64,000 bases of DNA from contig NZ_CP072392.1 in the NCBI RefSeq assembly GCF_017742835.1, positions 521,388 to 585,387 on the forward strand, read 5' to 3'. Below, in pieces: positions 44,588 to 52,867 of the stretch. The notes under the pieces were generated by a model, which had not been told where the DNA came from, did no database searches, and saw nothing but the letters and a program-made list of their open reading frames with translations. The position numbers and the translations under genes are program-made. This stretch comes from Aquabacter sp. L1I39 (lineage in GTDB: Bacteria > Pseudomonadota > Alphaproteobacteria > Rhizobiales > Xanthobacteraceae). Within the stretch, counting starts at the first letter, position 1; each line of letters begins with the position of its first letter.

Positions 44588-45361
44588 TCAGGAGGAGGCG
44601 TCCGCCGCGCGGCCGGGGCGCAGCAGATGAAGGATGTGGCGCTTGGCCTCGTTGAAGGCCGGGCCGGTAATGTCGCGCGGGCGGGGCATGTGGATCGGGA
44701 TCACCTCGGCGATGCGGCCGGGCCGGGCCGACATGACCACCACGTGCGAGCCGAGGGTCAGCGCCTCGTCGATGCCGTGGGTGACGAAGACGATGGTACC
44801 CTTGTTGGTCTCCCAGATGCGGATCAGCTCGTTCTGCATGTCCATGCGCGTCTGCTCGTCCAGCGCGCCGAACGGCTCGTCCATGAGGATCACGCCGGGA
44901 TCCATCAGGAGCGCGCGGGCAATGCCCACGCGCTGGTTCATGCCGCCGGACAATTCGGCGGGATAATGGTTCTCGAAGCCGGTCAGGCCCACGAGGTCGA
45001 TATAGATCTGCGCCTGCTCCCGCCGCACGGACTTGGAGGCGCCGCGCATCTTCAGGTGGAAGGCCACATTCTCCCACACCGGCAGCCAGGGCATGAGATT
45101 GGCCTGCTGGAACACCACGCCCCGGTCGGCGCCCGGTCCCGTCACCGTCTGGCCGTCCACCGCGATGGTGCCGGATGTGGGCTTGTCGAAGCCGGCGATC
45201 ATGTTGAGCAAGGTGGACTTGCCGCAGCCGGAAGGCCCGAGCAGGCAGATGAAGTCGTTGCGCTTCACCGACAGGCTGACATCGCAGAGCGCGGTGACGT
45301 CGCGCTGCCGCACCTTGTCGGTGAAGACCTTCGAGACGTTTGAAATTTCGATATTGCCCAT
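44588..45361 (-). CDS. NitT/TauT-family ABC transporter ATP-binding protein
   Basis: A 257-residue ATPase. Walker A is in LLGPSGCGKSTLLNMIAGFD, the Q-loop in VVFQQANLMPWLPVW, the ABC signature is LSGGMNQRVGIARAL and Walker B is ILMDEPFGALD, followed by the His switch in FVTHGIDEAL. It belongs to the SsuB/TauB/NrtD group that imports sulfonates, nitrate or aromatic/N-heterocyclic compounds. Only three bases separate it from the permease gene. Confidence 0.95.
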   Translation of the reverse strand: MGNIEISNVSKVFTDKVRQRDVTALCDVSLSVKRNDFICLLGPSGCGKSTLLNMIAGFDKPTSGTIAVDGQTVTGPGADRGVVFQQANLMPWLPVWENVAFHLKMRGASKSVRREQAQIYIDLVGLTGFENHYPAELSGGMNQRVGIARALLMDPGVILMDEPFGALDEQTRMDMQNELIRIWETNKGTIVFVTHGIDEALTLGSHVVVMSARPGRIAEVIPIHMPRPRDITGPAFNEAKRHILHLLRPGRAADASS

Positions 45362-45364
45362 GGC

Positions 45365-46174
45365 TCAGCCCTCGCCCTGCAGGGTGGTGCCGCGCTGCCA
45401 GCGCAAGGCGCGGGCCATGACGAGGCGGATGGCGAGATCGCTCAGGAAGCCGAGCAGGCCGATGGAGGCCATGGCGGCGATGACGATGTCGTAGCGCAGG
45501 AAGTAATAGGCGTCCCACAGCACGTAACCGACGCCGCTCTTCACCGCCACCATCTCGGCGGTGACGGTGAGCATCCAGGCCGAGCCGATGGCGATCCGCA
45601 GGCCGGCGAAGATGGAGGGCAGAGCCGCCGGCATGACGATGTACCACAGCAATTGCCGCTGCCCGCCGCCCACCATGGCCCCTGCCCGGATGAGGTTGCG
45701 GTCACAGGTCTTCACGCCGTGGATGGTGTTCAGCAGGATGGGGAAGAAGGCGCCCAGGAACACCAGGAAGATGGCCGGCTTGTCGGCGATGCCGAACCAG
45801 ATGATGGCGAGCGGGATCCAGGAGACCGGCGGGATGGGCCTCAGCATCTGCAAGGTGGGCTCGATGGTTACCTCAATGAAGCGGGACCAGCCGATGGCCA
45901 CGCCCACCGCGACCCCGATGAGCGTGGCGATGGCAAAGCCCGCCGCCACGCGGGCGGCGCTGGCGGCGGCGTCGAAGATCCACCGGCCCGCATAGCTCTG
46001 GGTGTTACCGTCAGTGTTGAAGACCCAGTCCGCCCAGGCCCAGACCACGGCGGAGGGGGCCGGAAGAAGGGCCGGCGGCAGCGCGCCCGAGCGGGAGAAG
46101 GCCTCCCAGCCGGCGAGGATGAGGACTGGAACCACATAGCGTTCCAGCCGCACGTAGGAGAAAAATGCGCGCAT
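45365..46174 (-). CDS. NitT/TauT-family ABC transporter permease
   Basis: A 269-residue inner-membrane permease with about six spans. The EAA loop is visible around GAMVGGGQRQLLWYIVMPAA. The segment LQMLRPIPPVSWIPLAIIWF is characteristic of SsuC/TauC-type permeases. It lies between the binding-protein and ATPase genes in one operon and has the same substrate as the binding protein. Confidence 0.95.
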   Translation of the reverse strand: MRAFFSYVRLERYVVPVLILAGWEAFSRSGALPPALLPAPSAVVWAWADWVFNTDGNTQSYAGRWIFDAAASAARVAAGFAIATLIGVAVGVAIGWSRFIEVTIEPTLQMLRPIPPVSWIPLAIIWFGIADKPAIFLVFLGAFFPILLNTIHGVKTCDRNLIRAGAMVGGGQRQLLWYIVMPAALPSIFAGLRIAIGSAWMLTVTAEMVAVKSGVGYVLWDAYYFLRYDIVIAAMASIGLLGFLSDLAIRLVMARALRWQRGTTLQGEG

Positions 46175-46189
46175 GCCGCCGGTTCCGTC

Positions 46190-47200
46190 TCAATAGCCGA
46201 GGTCGGACTTAGACTTGCCCGTGGCCTGTTCCAGGAAGGTGTAGTTCATGTTGTCCTCCACCTTCTTGGTCACGTCGGTGTTGATGTATTTCAGGTCGCG
46301 CATCATGTCGGCGATCGCTGCCGCCTGGGCGCGGTGCATCTTGTAGTCGGGATAGAGGTTGATGATGGCGCCGTCGGCCACGCTCTTGTCGAGGCCGGTC
46401 ACCTTGGTGATGACGCCCTGCCAGAGCACGTGGTCGGCATCGAGCTTCTCGTCCAGGGCGACGACGCCCTTCACCACGGCGGCCACCGCCTTGGGCTCCT
46501 TGGCGATCACGTCGGAGCGGGTGACGATGAGGTTGGTGAGTTTTCCCGCGGCCTGGTCATAGGGATAGGCGAACAGCTTGGCGGCCTTGGCCTGGAGGAT
46601 CTGGGTGGCGAAGGGCTCCACCGTGCAGATCATCTCCACCTCGCCCCGGCGCAGCGCCTGGATGTGGTCGGAAGGGTTGGGGATATTGATGAACTGGACG
46701 TCCTTGTTGACGTCGATGCCCTGCTTGGCGAGGGCGCCGCGCATGTGGATGTCCTGCGCATTGCCGCGGGAGGCGGCGACGCGGAAGGGCTTGCCCTGGG
46801 CCTTGTAGCTGGCGATCAGCGCCTTGAGGGCCGCCCAATCGTTTTCCGGCAGGGGCAGGTCGTTGGCCACCACGATGGTGGAGCCGCCGGAAATCTGGCC
46901 GGAAATGGCCACGAGATCGAAGCCCTTGTCCAGGCCGGTGACGTAATGGAGATAGGTCACCTGCGCCACGTCGATGCTCTTGGAGACGAGGGCGGTGAGC
47001 ACGTCATTGCCGGTATTGAAGCCGATGGCTTCCACCTTCACGCCCTGCGTGTAGTCGGGCAGCAGCGACATGGGAACGCAATGGGCGCACTTGGCGTAGC
47101 CCACTTTCACGGTGGTTTCCTGGGCCTTCGCGACAGGGGCGGCGGCAAGCCCCGCCACCACGGCCGCCGCCAAGGCAAGGCGGGAGAAAAGGGTCTTCAT
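46190..47200 (-). CDS. NitT/TauT-family ABC transporter substrate-binding protein
   Basis: A periplasmic binding protein (336 residues) with a clear signal peptide (LALAAAVVAGLAAAPVAKAQ). The fold is NMT1/SsuA-like: GVKVEAIGFNTGNDVLTAL, VAQVTYLHYVTGLDKGFD and RRGEVEMICTVEPFAT. Just after the signal it has a CxxC pair (GYAKCAHCVPM), unusual for this family, which might form a disulfide or shape the pocket. First gene of the operon; it is divergent from the GntR regulator. Confidence 0.93.
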   Translation of the reverse strand: MKTLFSRLALAAAVVAGLAAAPVAKAQETTVKVGYAKCAHCVPMSLLPDYTQGVKVEAIGFNTGNDVLTALVSKSIDVAQVTYLHYVTGLDKGFDLVAISGQISGGSTIVVANDLPLPENDWAALKALIASYKAQGKPFRVAASRGNAQDIHMRGALAKQGIDVNKDVQFINIPNPSDHIQALRRGEVEMICTVEPFATQILQAKAAKLFAYPYDQAAGKLTNLIVTRSDVIAKEPKAVAAVVKGVVALDEKLDADHVLWQGVITKVTGLDKSVADGAIINLYPDYKMHRAQAAAIADMMRDLKYINTDVTKKVEDNMNYTFLEQATGKSKSDLGY

Positions 47201-47351
47201 CGGTTCTCTTCCTCTGACAGGTGGCTCCGTCGGGTTGGCCGCCGGAAATCCGCATTCGGTATGCGATCTTTGTTTTGTATTTATGTTTCAATTGTATATG
47301 CTCCATTCCTGTTGATTTGAAAGCCGCTTCTATAGGCGATGGACGGTAAGA
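47201..47351. promoter_or_regulatory. divergent control region of the importer and regulator genes
   Basis: The 151-base gap is AT-rich in its centre (47270-47300). TTGTATTTATG (47275-47285) and TTGTATATG (47292-47300) are near-direct repeats with starts 17 bases apart and are candidate GntR/FCD-regulator sites. On the minus strand TATACA could be a -10 box for the transporter operon. No exact dyad was found. Confidence 0.4.
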
Positions 47352-48137
47352 ATGCCGAAATTTGAGGCAGGCGACGCAGTGATGGAGGAAAAGGCAGAGG
47401 CGCCCACCCGCCCCAAGGCCCGCTATAAGTTCAAGCCAGCGAAGCTGAAATTGTCCGCCTCCGAGGCGGCCCAGCCGCTCTCCACCGCCTCCCTGCACGA
47501 CCAGTTGGTGGTGCGCCTGCGCCAGATGGTTCTGGAAGGCGAGATCGCCCCCGGCAGCCCCCTGCCCGAGCGCATGTTGTGCGAGACCTTTGGCGTCTCG
47601 CGCACGCCTTTGCGGGAAGCCTTCAAGGTGCTCGCCTCCGAGGGGCTGATGGAATTGCGGCCCCATCGCACCCCGGTTGTGACGCCGGTGGATCGGGAGG
47701 AGATCGCCGCCATGTTCCAGGTGATGGTCGCCCTCGACCATCTGGCGGCGGACCTGGCCTGCCGCACCGCCGGCACGGGGGATCGCGACCGGCTGGAGGA
47801 GATGCACGCCGCCCTGTGCGCCCATCACCGAGCCGGCGCGCGGACCGCCTATTTCCGCCAGAACCAGGACATCCATGCCGAGATCACCCGGCTGGCCGGA
47901 AACCCCGTGCTCCAGGCCAATTGGAGCGCGCTCTCCGCTAAGATCTACCGGGCGCGGGCGCAGGTGAACTACAATCCCCGCCGCTGGGAAGAGTCCTTGG
48001 CCGAGCACGAGGGCTTCATGGCGCGCCTGCGCGCCGGCGACGCGCCGGGCTTCGCCACCGCCATGGCCGACCATACCCGCCGCACCGCCGACGCCGTGCT
48101 GGCGAGCCTCGATGCGCAGACGGAGCACGAGGCATGA
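47352..48137 (+). CDS. GntR-family transcriptional regulator (FCD/FadR subfamily)
   Basis: A 261-residue regulator. After a basic, probably unstructured N-terminus of about 45 residues comes the winged helix (SPLPERMLCETFGVSRTPLR, then EAFKVLASEGLMELRPHR) and the FCD effector domain with likely metal-binding His residues (DIHAEITRLAGN, AEHEGFMARL, MADHTRRTADAV). Such proteins usually repress adjacent catabolic genes until a carboxylate ligand binds. It overlaps the amidohydrolase by four bases and is divergent from the importer, so both arms are likely targets. An ATG ten codons downstream is an alternative start. Confidence 0.92.
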   Translation: MPKFEAGDAVMEEKAEAPTRPKARYKFKPAKLKLSASEAAQPLSTASLHDQLVVRLRQMVLEGEIAPGSPLPERMLCETFGVSRTPLREAFKVLASEGLMELRPHRTPVVTPVDREEIAAMFQVMVALDHLAADLACRTAGTGDRDRLEEMHAALCAHHRAGARTAYFRQNQDIHAEITRLAGNPVLQANWSALSAKIYRARAQVNYNPRRWEESLAEHEGFMARLRAGDAPGFATAMADHTRRTADAVLASLDAQTEHEA

Positions 48138-49513
48138 GCACACCCTTCGCAGCCCCCCTCGCAGCGCCCATCCCGTGCGACCTCCTGGTGGAGGCGCGCG
48201 CGGCCCTTTTGATGGATGCGGCGGGCACCATCGCCTCGGACGTGGCGCTGGCCATTGAGGGCGACCGCATCCTCGCCCTCGGCCCGGTGGCGGAGATGGC
48301 CGCCGCCTATGCCCCCAAGCGCCGGCTCGGCTCGCCCCGGCACCTGGTGATGCCCGGCCTCGTCAACACCCACAACCACACCCCCATCATGGTGGTGCGG
48401 GGCATGATCGAGGATCGCAGCTTCGCCCCGGCCTATACGCCGGGCGTACCGCAGGGCGATGTGCTCTCGCACGAAGAGGCCTATCTGCTAGCGCGGCTCG
48501 GCGCCTATGAGATGCTGCGCTTCGGCTCCACCACGGTGGTGGACTTCTATCGCCACCCCGCCGCCCTCGCCGAGGCCGCCCGCGAGACCGGACTGCGCGC
48601 CTTCGTGGGCGGGCGCATCATGGATGCGGATACGAACGCCCTTGCCCGCCGGGAATGGAAGGCGGATGGCGCCCGGGGCGAGGCGACGCTCAAGGAGGCC
48701 ATGGACTTCGTCACCCAATGGACCGGCCGCGATCCCCTGGTGACGCCCGTGCTCGGGCCCCATGCGCCGGACACCTGCTCGCCGCACCTGCTGCGGACGG
48801 TCGCTGGCCTCGGAGCGAAACACGGCCTCATCCTGCACACCCATCTCCATCAATCGCCCATGGAGATCGAGGTGGTCGCCGCCCGCGATGGCATGCGGCC
48901 CGTGGAGCTGATGGCGCAGACGGGCCTTCTCGGCCCGGCTTTGGTGGCCGGCCACTGCATCCATATGGACGCGGTGGACCGGGCGCGCTTCGGTGCCTCC
49001 GGCGCCCATGTGGCCCATATTCCCGTGGGCAATGCCGCCCATGGCTCGGTGGCGCCCATCCTGGCGCTGCAGGAGGCGGGCGCCGCCATCTCGCTGGCCA
49101 CCGACACCAAGTCCGGCGACATGTTCGAGGCCATGCGCATGGCGCTGGCCGGCACCCGCATCCGGGGCGCGGGCTTTTCCGTGACGTCTGCGGACGTGCT
49201 CGGCTGGGCCATCACCGGAGGGGCGGCAGCGCTCGGCCTTTCCGGCGTGGTGGGCACGCTGGCGCCAGGGTGGAAGGCGGACCTGGTGCTCCTCGACCTC
49301 GACGCGCCGAACCTCGCCCCGCTCATCGACGGTCCCGGCCTCGTGGTGCACAGCGCCCAGGGCGGCAATGTGGATGCGGTGGTGGTGGACGGCCGTGTGG
49401 CGCTGGAGCACGGGCGTCCCGCATTGTTCGACGGCCCCGAAGTGGTCGCCGCCGCCTCGCAGGTGGCCCGCCGGCTCTGGGAAAAGGCCGGCCACCGTCC
49501 TGCCATCGCGTGA
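48134..49513 (+). CDS. amidohydrolase/deaminase (TRZ/ATZ-type, metal-dependent)
   Basis: A 459-residue metallohydrolase of the amidohydrolase superfamily. Metal ligands are visible: NTHNHTPI (HxH, about 78-80), LHTHLHQSPME, AGHCIHMD and the Asp in LATDTKSGD. The layout matches guanine deaminase, SAH/MTA deaminase and triazine hydrolases (AtzB/TrzN-like). With only this sequence the substrate, an amidine or aminated heterocycle, cannot be fixed. It is translationally coupled to the GntR regulator, which places it in the same regulon as the importer and the AMDase-like enzyme. Confidence 0.9.
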   Translation: MSTPFAAPLAAPIPCDLLVEARAALLMDAAGTIASDVALAIEGDRILALGPVAEMAAAYAPKRRLGSPRHLVMPGLVNTHNHTPIMVVRGMIEDRSFAPAYTPGVPQGDVLSHEEAYLLARLGAYEMLRFGSTTVVDFYRHPAALAEAARETGLRAFVGGRIMDADTNALARREWKADGARGEATLKEAMDFVTQWTGRDPLVTPVLGPHAPDTCSPHLLRTVAGLGAKHGLILHTHLHQSPMEIEVVAARDGMRPVELMAQTGLLGPALVAGHCIHMDAVDRARFGASGAHVAHIPVGNAAHGSVAPILALQEAGAAISLATDTKSGDMFEAMRMALAGTRIRGAGFSVTSADVLGWAITGGAAALGLSGVVGTLAPGWKADLVLLDLDAPNLAPLIDGPGLVVHSAQGGNVDAVVVDGRVALEHGRPALFDGPEVVAAASQVARRLWEKAGHRPAIA

Positions 49514-49518
49514 CCGAC

Positions 49519-49585
49519 AGAGCATTTTCGAGCGCAGCGGGAACCGGTTCGCGGCAAGAAAATGCGTTCAAACAAAGACATAGAT
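49519..49585. repeat. small palindromic intergenic repeat of Rhizobiales type
   Basis: AGAGCATTTTCGAGCG, then the perfect palindrome GAACCGGTTC (49541-49550), then AAGAAAATGCG and CAAACAAAGACATAGA. GCATTTTC (49522-49529) and GAAAATGC (49558-49565) are outer inverted arms. From memory, near-identical elements with a central ACCGGTTCGCG core are scattered between genes in many Rhizobiales genomes. It lies between the amidohydrolase gene and the convergent esterase terminator. Confidence 0.65.
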
Positions 49586-49616
49586 CCTTCCAGCGCTTCT
49601 AAGAAGCGCTGGAAGG
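49586..49616 (-). terminator. terminator of the phytase-like esterase gene
   Basis: CCTTCCAGCGCTTC, loop TAA, GAAGCGCTGGAAGG: a perfect 14-base-pair stem directly after the esterase stop. On the minus strand it is followed by a T-rich stretch (ATCTATGTCTTTGTTTG), so it is a good intrinsic terminator. Confidence 0.8.
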
Positions 49617-49617
49617 C

Positions 49618-51174
49618 TCACGGCGCGAGCTTCACCCCCGGCAGGCGCAGGCGATAGGCGAGCACCGTGGTGGCATTGTCGATCTTGTCCGCATAAGGCT
49701 TGCCCTGCATCACGCCGTGGCGGGTGAGGAAGTCGTTGTCGTTGCCCACGAACAGGAAGAAGGTGTCGGGCGCCTGCGGATCCAGCGCCGGCACCAGCGC
49801 CATGGCCTCCCACTTCTCCGACAGGGTGTTCTCGTCCGGCGTCTCGTTGTGGATGTTGAGGCCGAATTTCCCGAGGTCGTCGGGATTGAGCAGGTTCACC
49901 AGGACGTCAGCCGTGGCGGGGCGGATGGAAGGGTCGAGCACGTTGCGCCCGTCCTGCGCCGGGGCGATGGGGCGGGTGGTGGTCTCGTAATCGGTGCCAG
50001 CCAAATTGGTGGCGCCGCTCACATCCACCAGCAGCACCGCCTTGAACACTTCCGGCCCGGGCTTGGAGCCGAGCCCGTTGCCATCGCGGGCGAGGATCAG
50101 GAAGCGGTGGTCATCGAGCGCCACCATTTCCGACTGGGCGGCGGTGCGGTCGATCTTGCCGTCACCCCTGGAGGCATAAACCGGCAAGGTGAGGGCATAG
50201 ACCGCCACCGGCGCCTTCGGCGTCGGGTCGGCGGCGATGTCATAGACGAGGATGCGGGTGTTGGCCCGGTTGGTCTGGTCCTTTGAGGCGGAGGAATCCT
50301 GGATGGTGGCGCTCTGGAGCACGGCCACCAGCTTGCGGCCGTCCGGTGTCACCGCCAGCGCCTCCAGGCCTTGATTGTTGCGCCGGCCGGTGTCGGGTGC
50401 CTTGGTGGAATTGAAATTGAGTGCGCCGCCGGTCATTGGCGCCAATGCCGGGCCGGGGTCGATTGCCCCCTTCATGCGGCCACCGGGACCGAACAGATAG
50501 ATGCCCGGCCCGTATTCATCGCTCACATAGAAGCTGCCATCGGCGCGCATGGCGATGGCCTCCGCGTCCAGGGAGACTTTCCCCGCGCCCAGCGCGCCGG
50601 GCTTGGGCGACGGAAAGGTGTGGCCGGCTTCCATGCGGGTTCCGTCGGCCGGATCAGCGCCCGTCGTGGGACGCCCCTCGAAATCCTTCAGCGCGATGCC
50701 CCCGGTGGGCGTCAGGGTGAAGGCTTGGCCTGGGACGAAGGCGAGGTCGAAGGACATCAGCCGATTGGCATAATCCACATACTCGCCCTCGTCCGGGCTG
50801 TTGCGCCCCCGGTCGGGCAGCGAATAGAGGGTGGCCCTGTAGGTATCACCCTCCTTGCGCCAGGTGCCCGGCGCAATCGCCATGCCGGACATGGAGCCGA
50901 GCGTGTCGCCCATGAAGTCCAGCACATCGGCCGGCACCCGGGCAACGCCCACCAGGCCGAGATTCTGGAACGCCTGGCCTTCCGTCGTCACCGGCGCATC
51001 CCCCGCGCCCTTGGCGACGAGCGGGGTGGGCACCCGGATCTGCGTGCCCTGGATCTGGCTGGCCTGGATCGGCGATGTCTGCCCCTGCTGGGCGAAGGCC
51101 GGGCCTGCGGTGAGAAGGCCGAGCGCAGCGGCGCTGGCAATCAGGGTGCGGCGCAAGGGGGAAAGGGTCATCAT
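49618..51174 (-). CDS. exported phytase-like esterase-family protein
   Basis: A protein of about 518 residues with a signal peptide (TLIASAAALGLLTAGPAFAQ). The body matches the 'esterase-like activity of phytase' domain, a beta-propeller: LDAEAIAMRADGSFYVSDEY, NNQGLEALAVTPDGRKLVAV, then VFLFVGNDNDF-like blades (FFLFVGNDNDFLTRHG) near the end. It acts in the periplasm or outside the cell on phosphate esters or other substrates; activity in this family is poorly tested. The ATG at 51174 was chosen over 51204, which would lengthen the signal. Confidence 0.82.
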   Translation of the reverse strand: MMTLSPLRRTLIASAAALGLLTAGPAFAQQGQTSPIQASQIQGTQIRVPTPLVAKGAGDAPVTTEGQAFQNLGLVGVARVPADVLDFMGDTLGSMSGMAIAPGTWRKEGDTYRATLYSLPDRGRNSPDEGEYVDYANRLMSFDLAFVPGQAFTLTPTGGIALKDFEGRPTTGADPADGTRMEAGHTFPSPKPGALGAGKVSLDAEAIAMRADGSFYVSDEYGPGIYLFGPGGRMKGAIDPGPALAPMTGGALNFNSTKAPDTGRRNNQGLEALAVTPDGRKLVAVLQSATIQDSSASKDQTNRANTRILVYDIAADPTPKAPVAVYALTLPVYASRGDGKIDRTAAQSEMVALDDHRFLILARDGNGLGSKPGPEVFKAVLLVDVSGATNLAGTDYETTTRPIAPAQDGRNVLDPSIRPATADVLVNLLNPDDLGKFGLNIHNETPDENTLSEKWEAMALVPALDPQAPDTFFLFVGNDNDFLTRHGVMQGKPYADKIDNATTVLAYRLRLPGVKLAP

Positions 51175-51268
51175 CGTCCGGCGGCTCCGTGGCCCGCGCA
51201 TCAAGCGCGGCCTTGGCCATTATAGGAGCGAAAGACGATCATGATGTGAAAACCAGCTCGGTACCCCA

Positions 51269-51321
51269 GAGCCTGTTTGGAAAAGTCGGAGGGGTCGGCC
51301 CCCGATTTCCCAAGCAGGCTC
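51269..51321 (-). terminator. long hairpin after the EI24/CysZ-like gene
   Basis: GAGCCTGTTTGG pairs with CCAAGCAGGCTC (12 pairs, one G-U), and the interior forms a second stem (AAGTCGG with CCGATTT). It begins directly after the EI24-family stop codon. No U-run follows on the minus strand. The two-storey shape suggests a terminator or a repeat element. Confidence 0.5.
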
Positions 51322-52014
51322 TCAGCGCAGCCGCGCGGCGGCGGGCGCGCGCATCAAAGCGGGCGACAGGCGCTTGTGCAGGTGCACCATGAAGGCGGTG
51401 CCGAACACCGGCGTGATGAGGTTGAGGATGGGCACCATCAGAAGCGGCGTCATCAGCATGCCCGCCACGAACACGGTGGTGGCATTGGCCTGCCGCAGCG
51501 CCCGCGCCTCTTCCGGGGAGGCATAGCGCATGGCGGCCATCTCGAAATATTCCCGGCTCAACAGATAGGCGTTGGCCAGGAAGAAGGCGATGACGTTCAC
51601 GCCGGGCACCAGCAGCAGCAGCAGGGCGGCAAGGTTCACCGCCAGCACAATGCCGAAGAAGCGCAAGGAATAGAGCACCGAGCGCGCCACCGGCTGGGGC
51701 GTGCCCACCGGCTCGCCGGGATAGGAGGCTTTTTCCACCGCCTCTGCCACGTCGTCGAGGAAGAGGCCGGCCACCACGGCCGAGACCGCCGGCACCATAT
51801 AGAGCGCCCCCACCACGGAGCCGATGCCCACCATGATGGCGATGGTGGTCTCCAGCCACGGATAGGGCAGCACCATCATCTGTTCCAGCAGCAGATTGAG
51901 GCCGATGGCCAGCACCACCACCAGCGCCAACGCCAGCAGGACGGACTTGACCAGCACACCGCGCAGCAGCGGCGAGAACACCTGCCCGAAGGCGGTCAGG
52001 GCATCGGAAAGCAT
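51322..52014 (-). CDS. EI24/CysZ-family membrane protein
   Basis: A 230-residue membrane protein with about four to five spans (for example SVLLALALVVVLAIGLNLLL and FFGIVLAVNLAALLLLLVPG) and the EI24 motif LANAYLLSREYFEMAAMRYA. CysZ relatives are sulfate permeases, but rhizobial EI24 proteins are mostly uncharacterised. It stands alone, upstream of the esterase gene on the same strand; an extended hairpin separates them. Confidence 0.85.
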   Translation of the reverse strand: MLSDALTAFGQVFSPLLRGVLVKSVLLALALVVVLAIGLNLLLEQMMVLPYPWLETTIAIMVGIGSVVGALYMVPAVSAVVAGLFLDDVAEAVEKASYPGEPVGTPQPVARSVLYSLRFFGIVLAVNLAALLLLLVPGVNVIAFFLANAYLLSREYFEMAAMRYASPEEARALRQANATTVFVAGMLMTPLLMVPILNLITPVFGTAFMVHLHKRLSPALMRAPAAARLR

Positions 52015-52139
52015 GGGTCTGGTGTCACTCCGCGCGGGCGCCGCCAGAGGGCGGCGCAGCTGGGCAGATGGGAATGGCGGCCGCCCTCCTCAAGGGGGCT
52101 GGCAGGAGAACGAAAAGCAGGCGCTCCCCTGCCGTGCGC

Positions 52140-52688
52140 TCAGGCCCGCACGCGCTCCACATAGGCCTTGAAGGCCTTCAACTGGCTGGCGATGAAATCG
52201 CGCGTGCCCTCGTCGGTGAGGGTGCCACTCTCGTCGATCTTCTTCTGCGCCTGGCCCACCATCACCTCGGGCACGTTCATCACGAAGGCGTCGAGGAAAA
52301 CCATGATCTGGCGCAGGTGATATTGCGCCCGCGCCCCGCCCAGCACCCCCATGGAGGCGGACTGGATGAGCACCGGCTTGCCCTTCAGCGGGGCATCGGG
52401 GAGGCGGGAGACCCAGTCGATGGCGTTCTTCAGGCCACCGGGGACGGAGTAATTGTATTCCGGCGTCACGATGATGACGCCGTCCGCGCCCTTCAGGGTG
52501 GCGCCGAGGCCGGTGACCTCCTGCGGAAAGCCCTGGGCCTGGATGTCGGCATCATAGATGGGCAGCTCTGCGACAGAAGGCAGAAGCTCCACCGTGACGC
52601 CCTCGGGCGCCAGCGCTTGCAGGGAGCGCGCAATGGCGGCGTTGTAGGACCCCTTGCGGACGCTGCCGACCCAGACGACCCATTTCAT
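52140..52688 (-). CDS. NADPH-dependent FMN reductase
   Basis: A flavodoxin-like oxidoreductase of 182 residues. GSVRKGSYNAAIARSL forms the phosphate-binding loop of FMN, and TPEYNYSVPGGLKNAIDW is the family signature. Relatives (ArsH, ChrR, azoreductase-like) reduce quinones, chromate or free flavin. The start at 52688 gives MKWVVWVGSVRKG. No partner is adjacent; it may supply reduced flavin or quinone protection. Confidence 0.9.
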   Translation of the reverse strand: MKWVVWVGSVRKGSYNAAIARSLQALAPEGVTVELLPSVAELPIYDADIQAQGFPQEVTGLGATLKGADGVIIVTPEYNYSVPGGLKNAIDWVSRLPDAPLKGKPVLIQSASMGVLGGARAQYHLRQIMVFLDAFVMNVPEVMVGQAQKKIDESGTLTDEGTRDFIASQLKAFKAYVERVRA

Positions 52689-52867
52689 GGCTCTGCTTCC
52701 TTTCACCGTTTGAGGACGCAACCCGTTTGCGGATGCGCCGAGGCTAGGCCCCACGCGCCTGCCCCGGAGCATAACGGGCAAAGCTCGCGCTTGGTTTCAA
52801 AATCGGCGGGAAATGAAAATGGGCCGGCTCCAGAGGGGCCGGCCCGCAGGTCTGGAAGCACCCCGCC

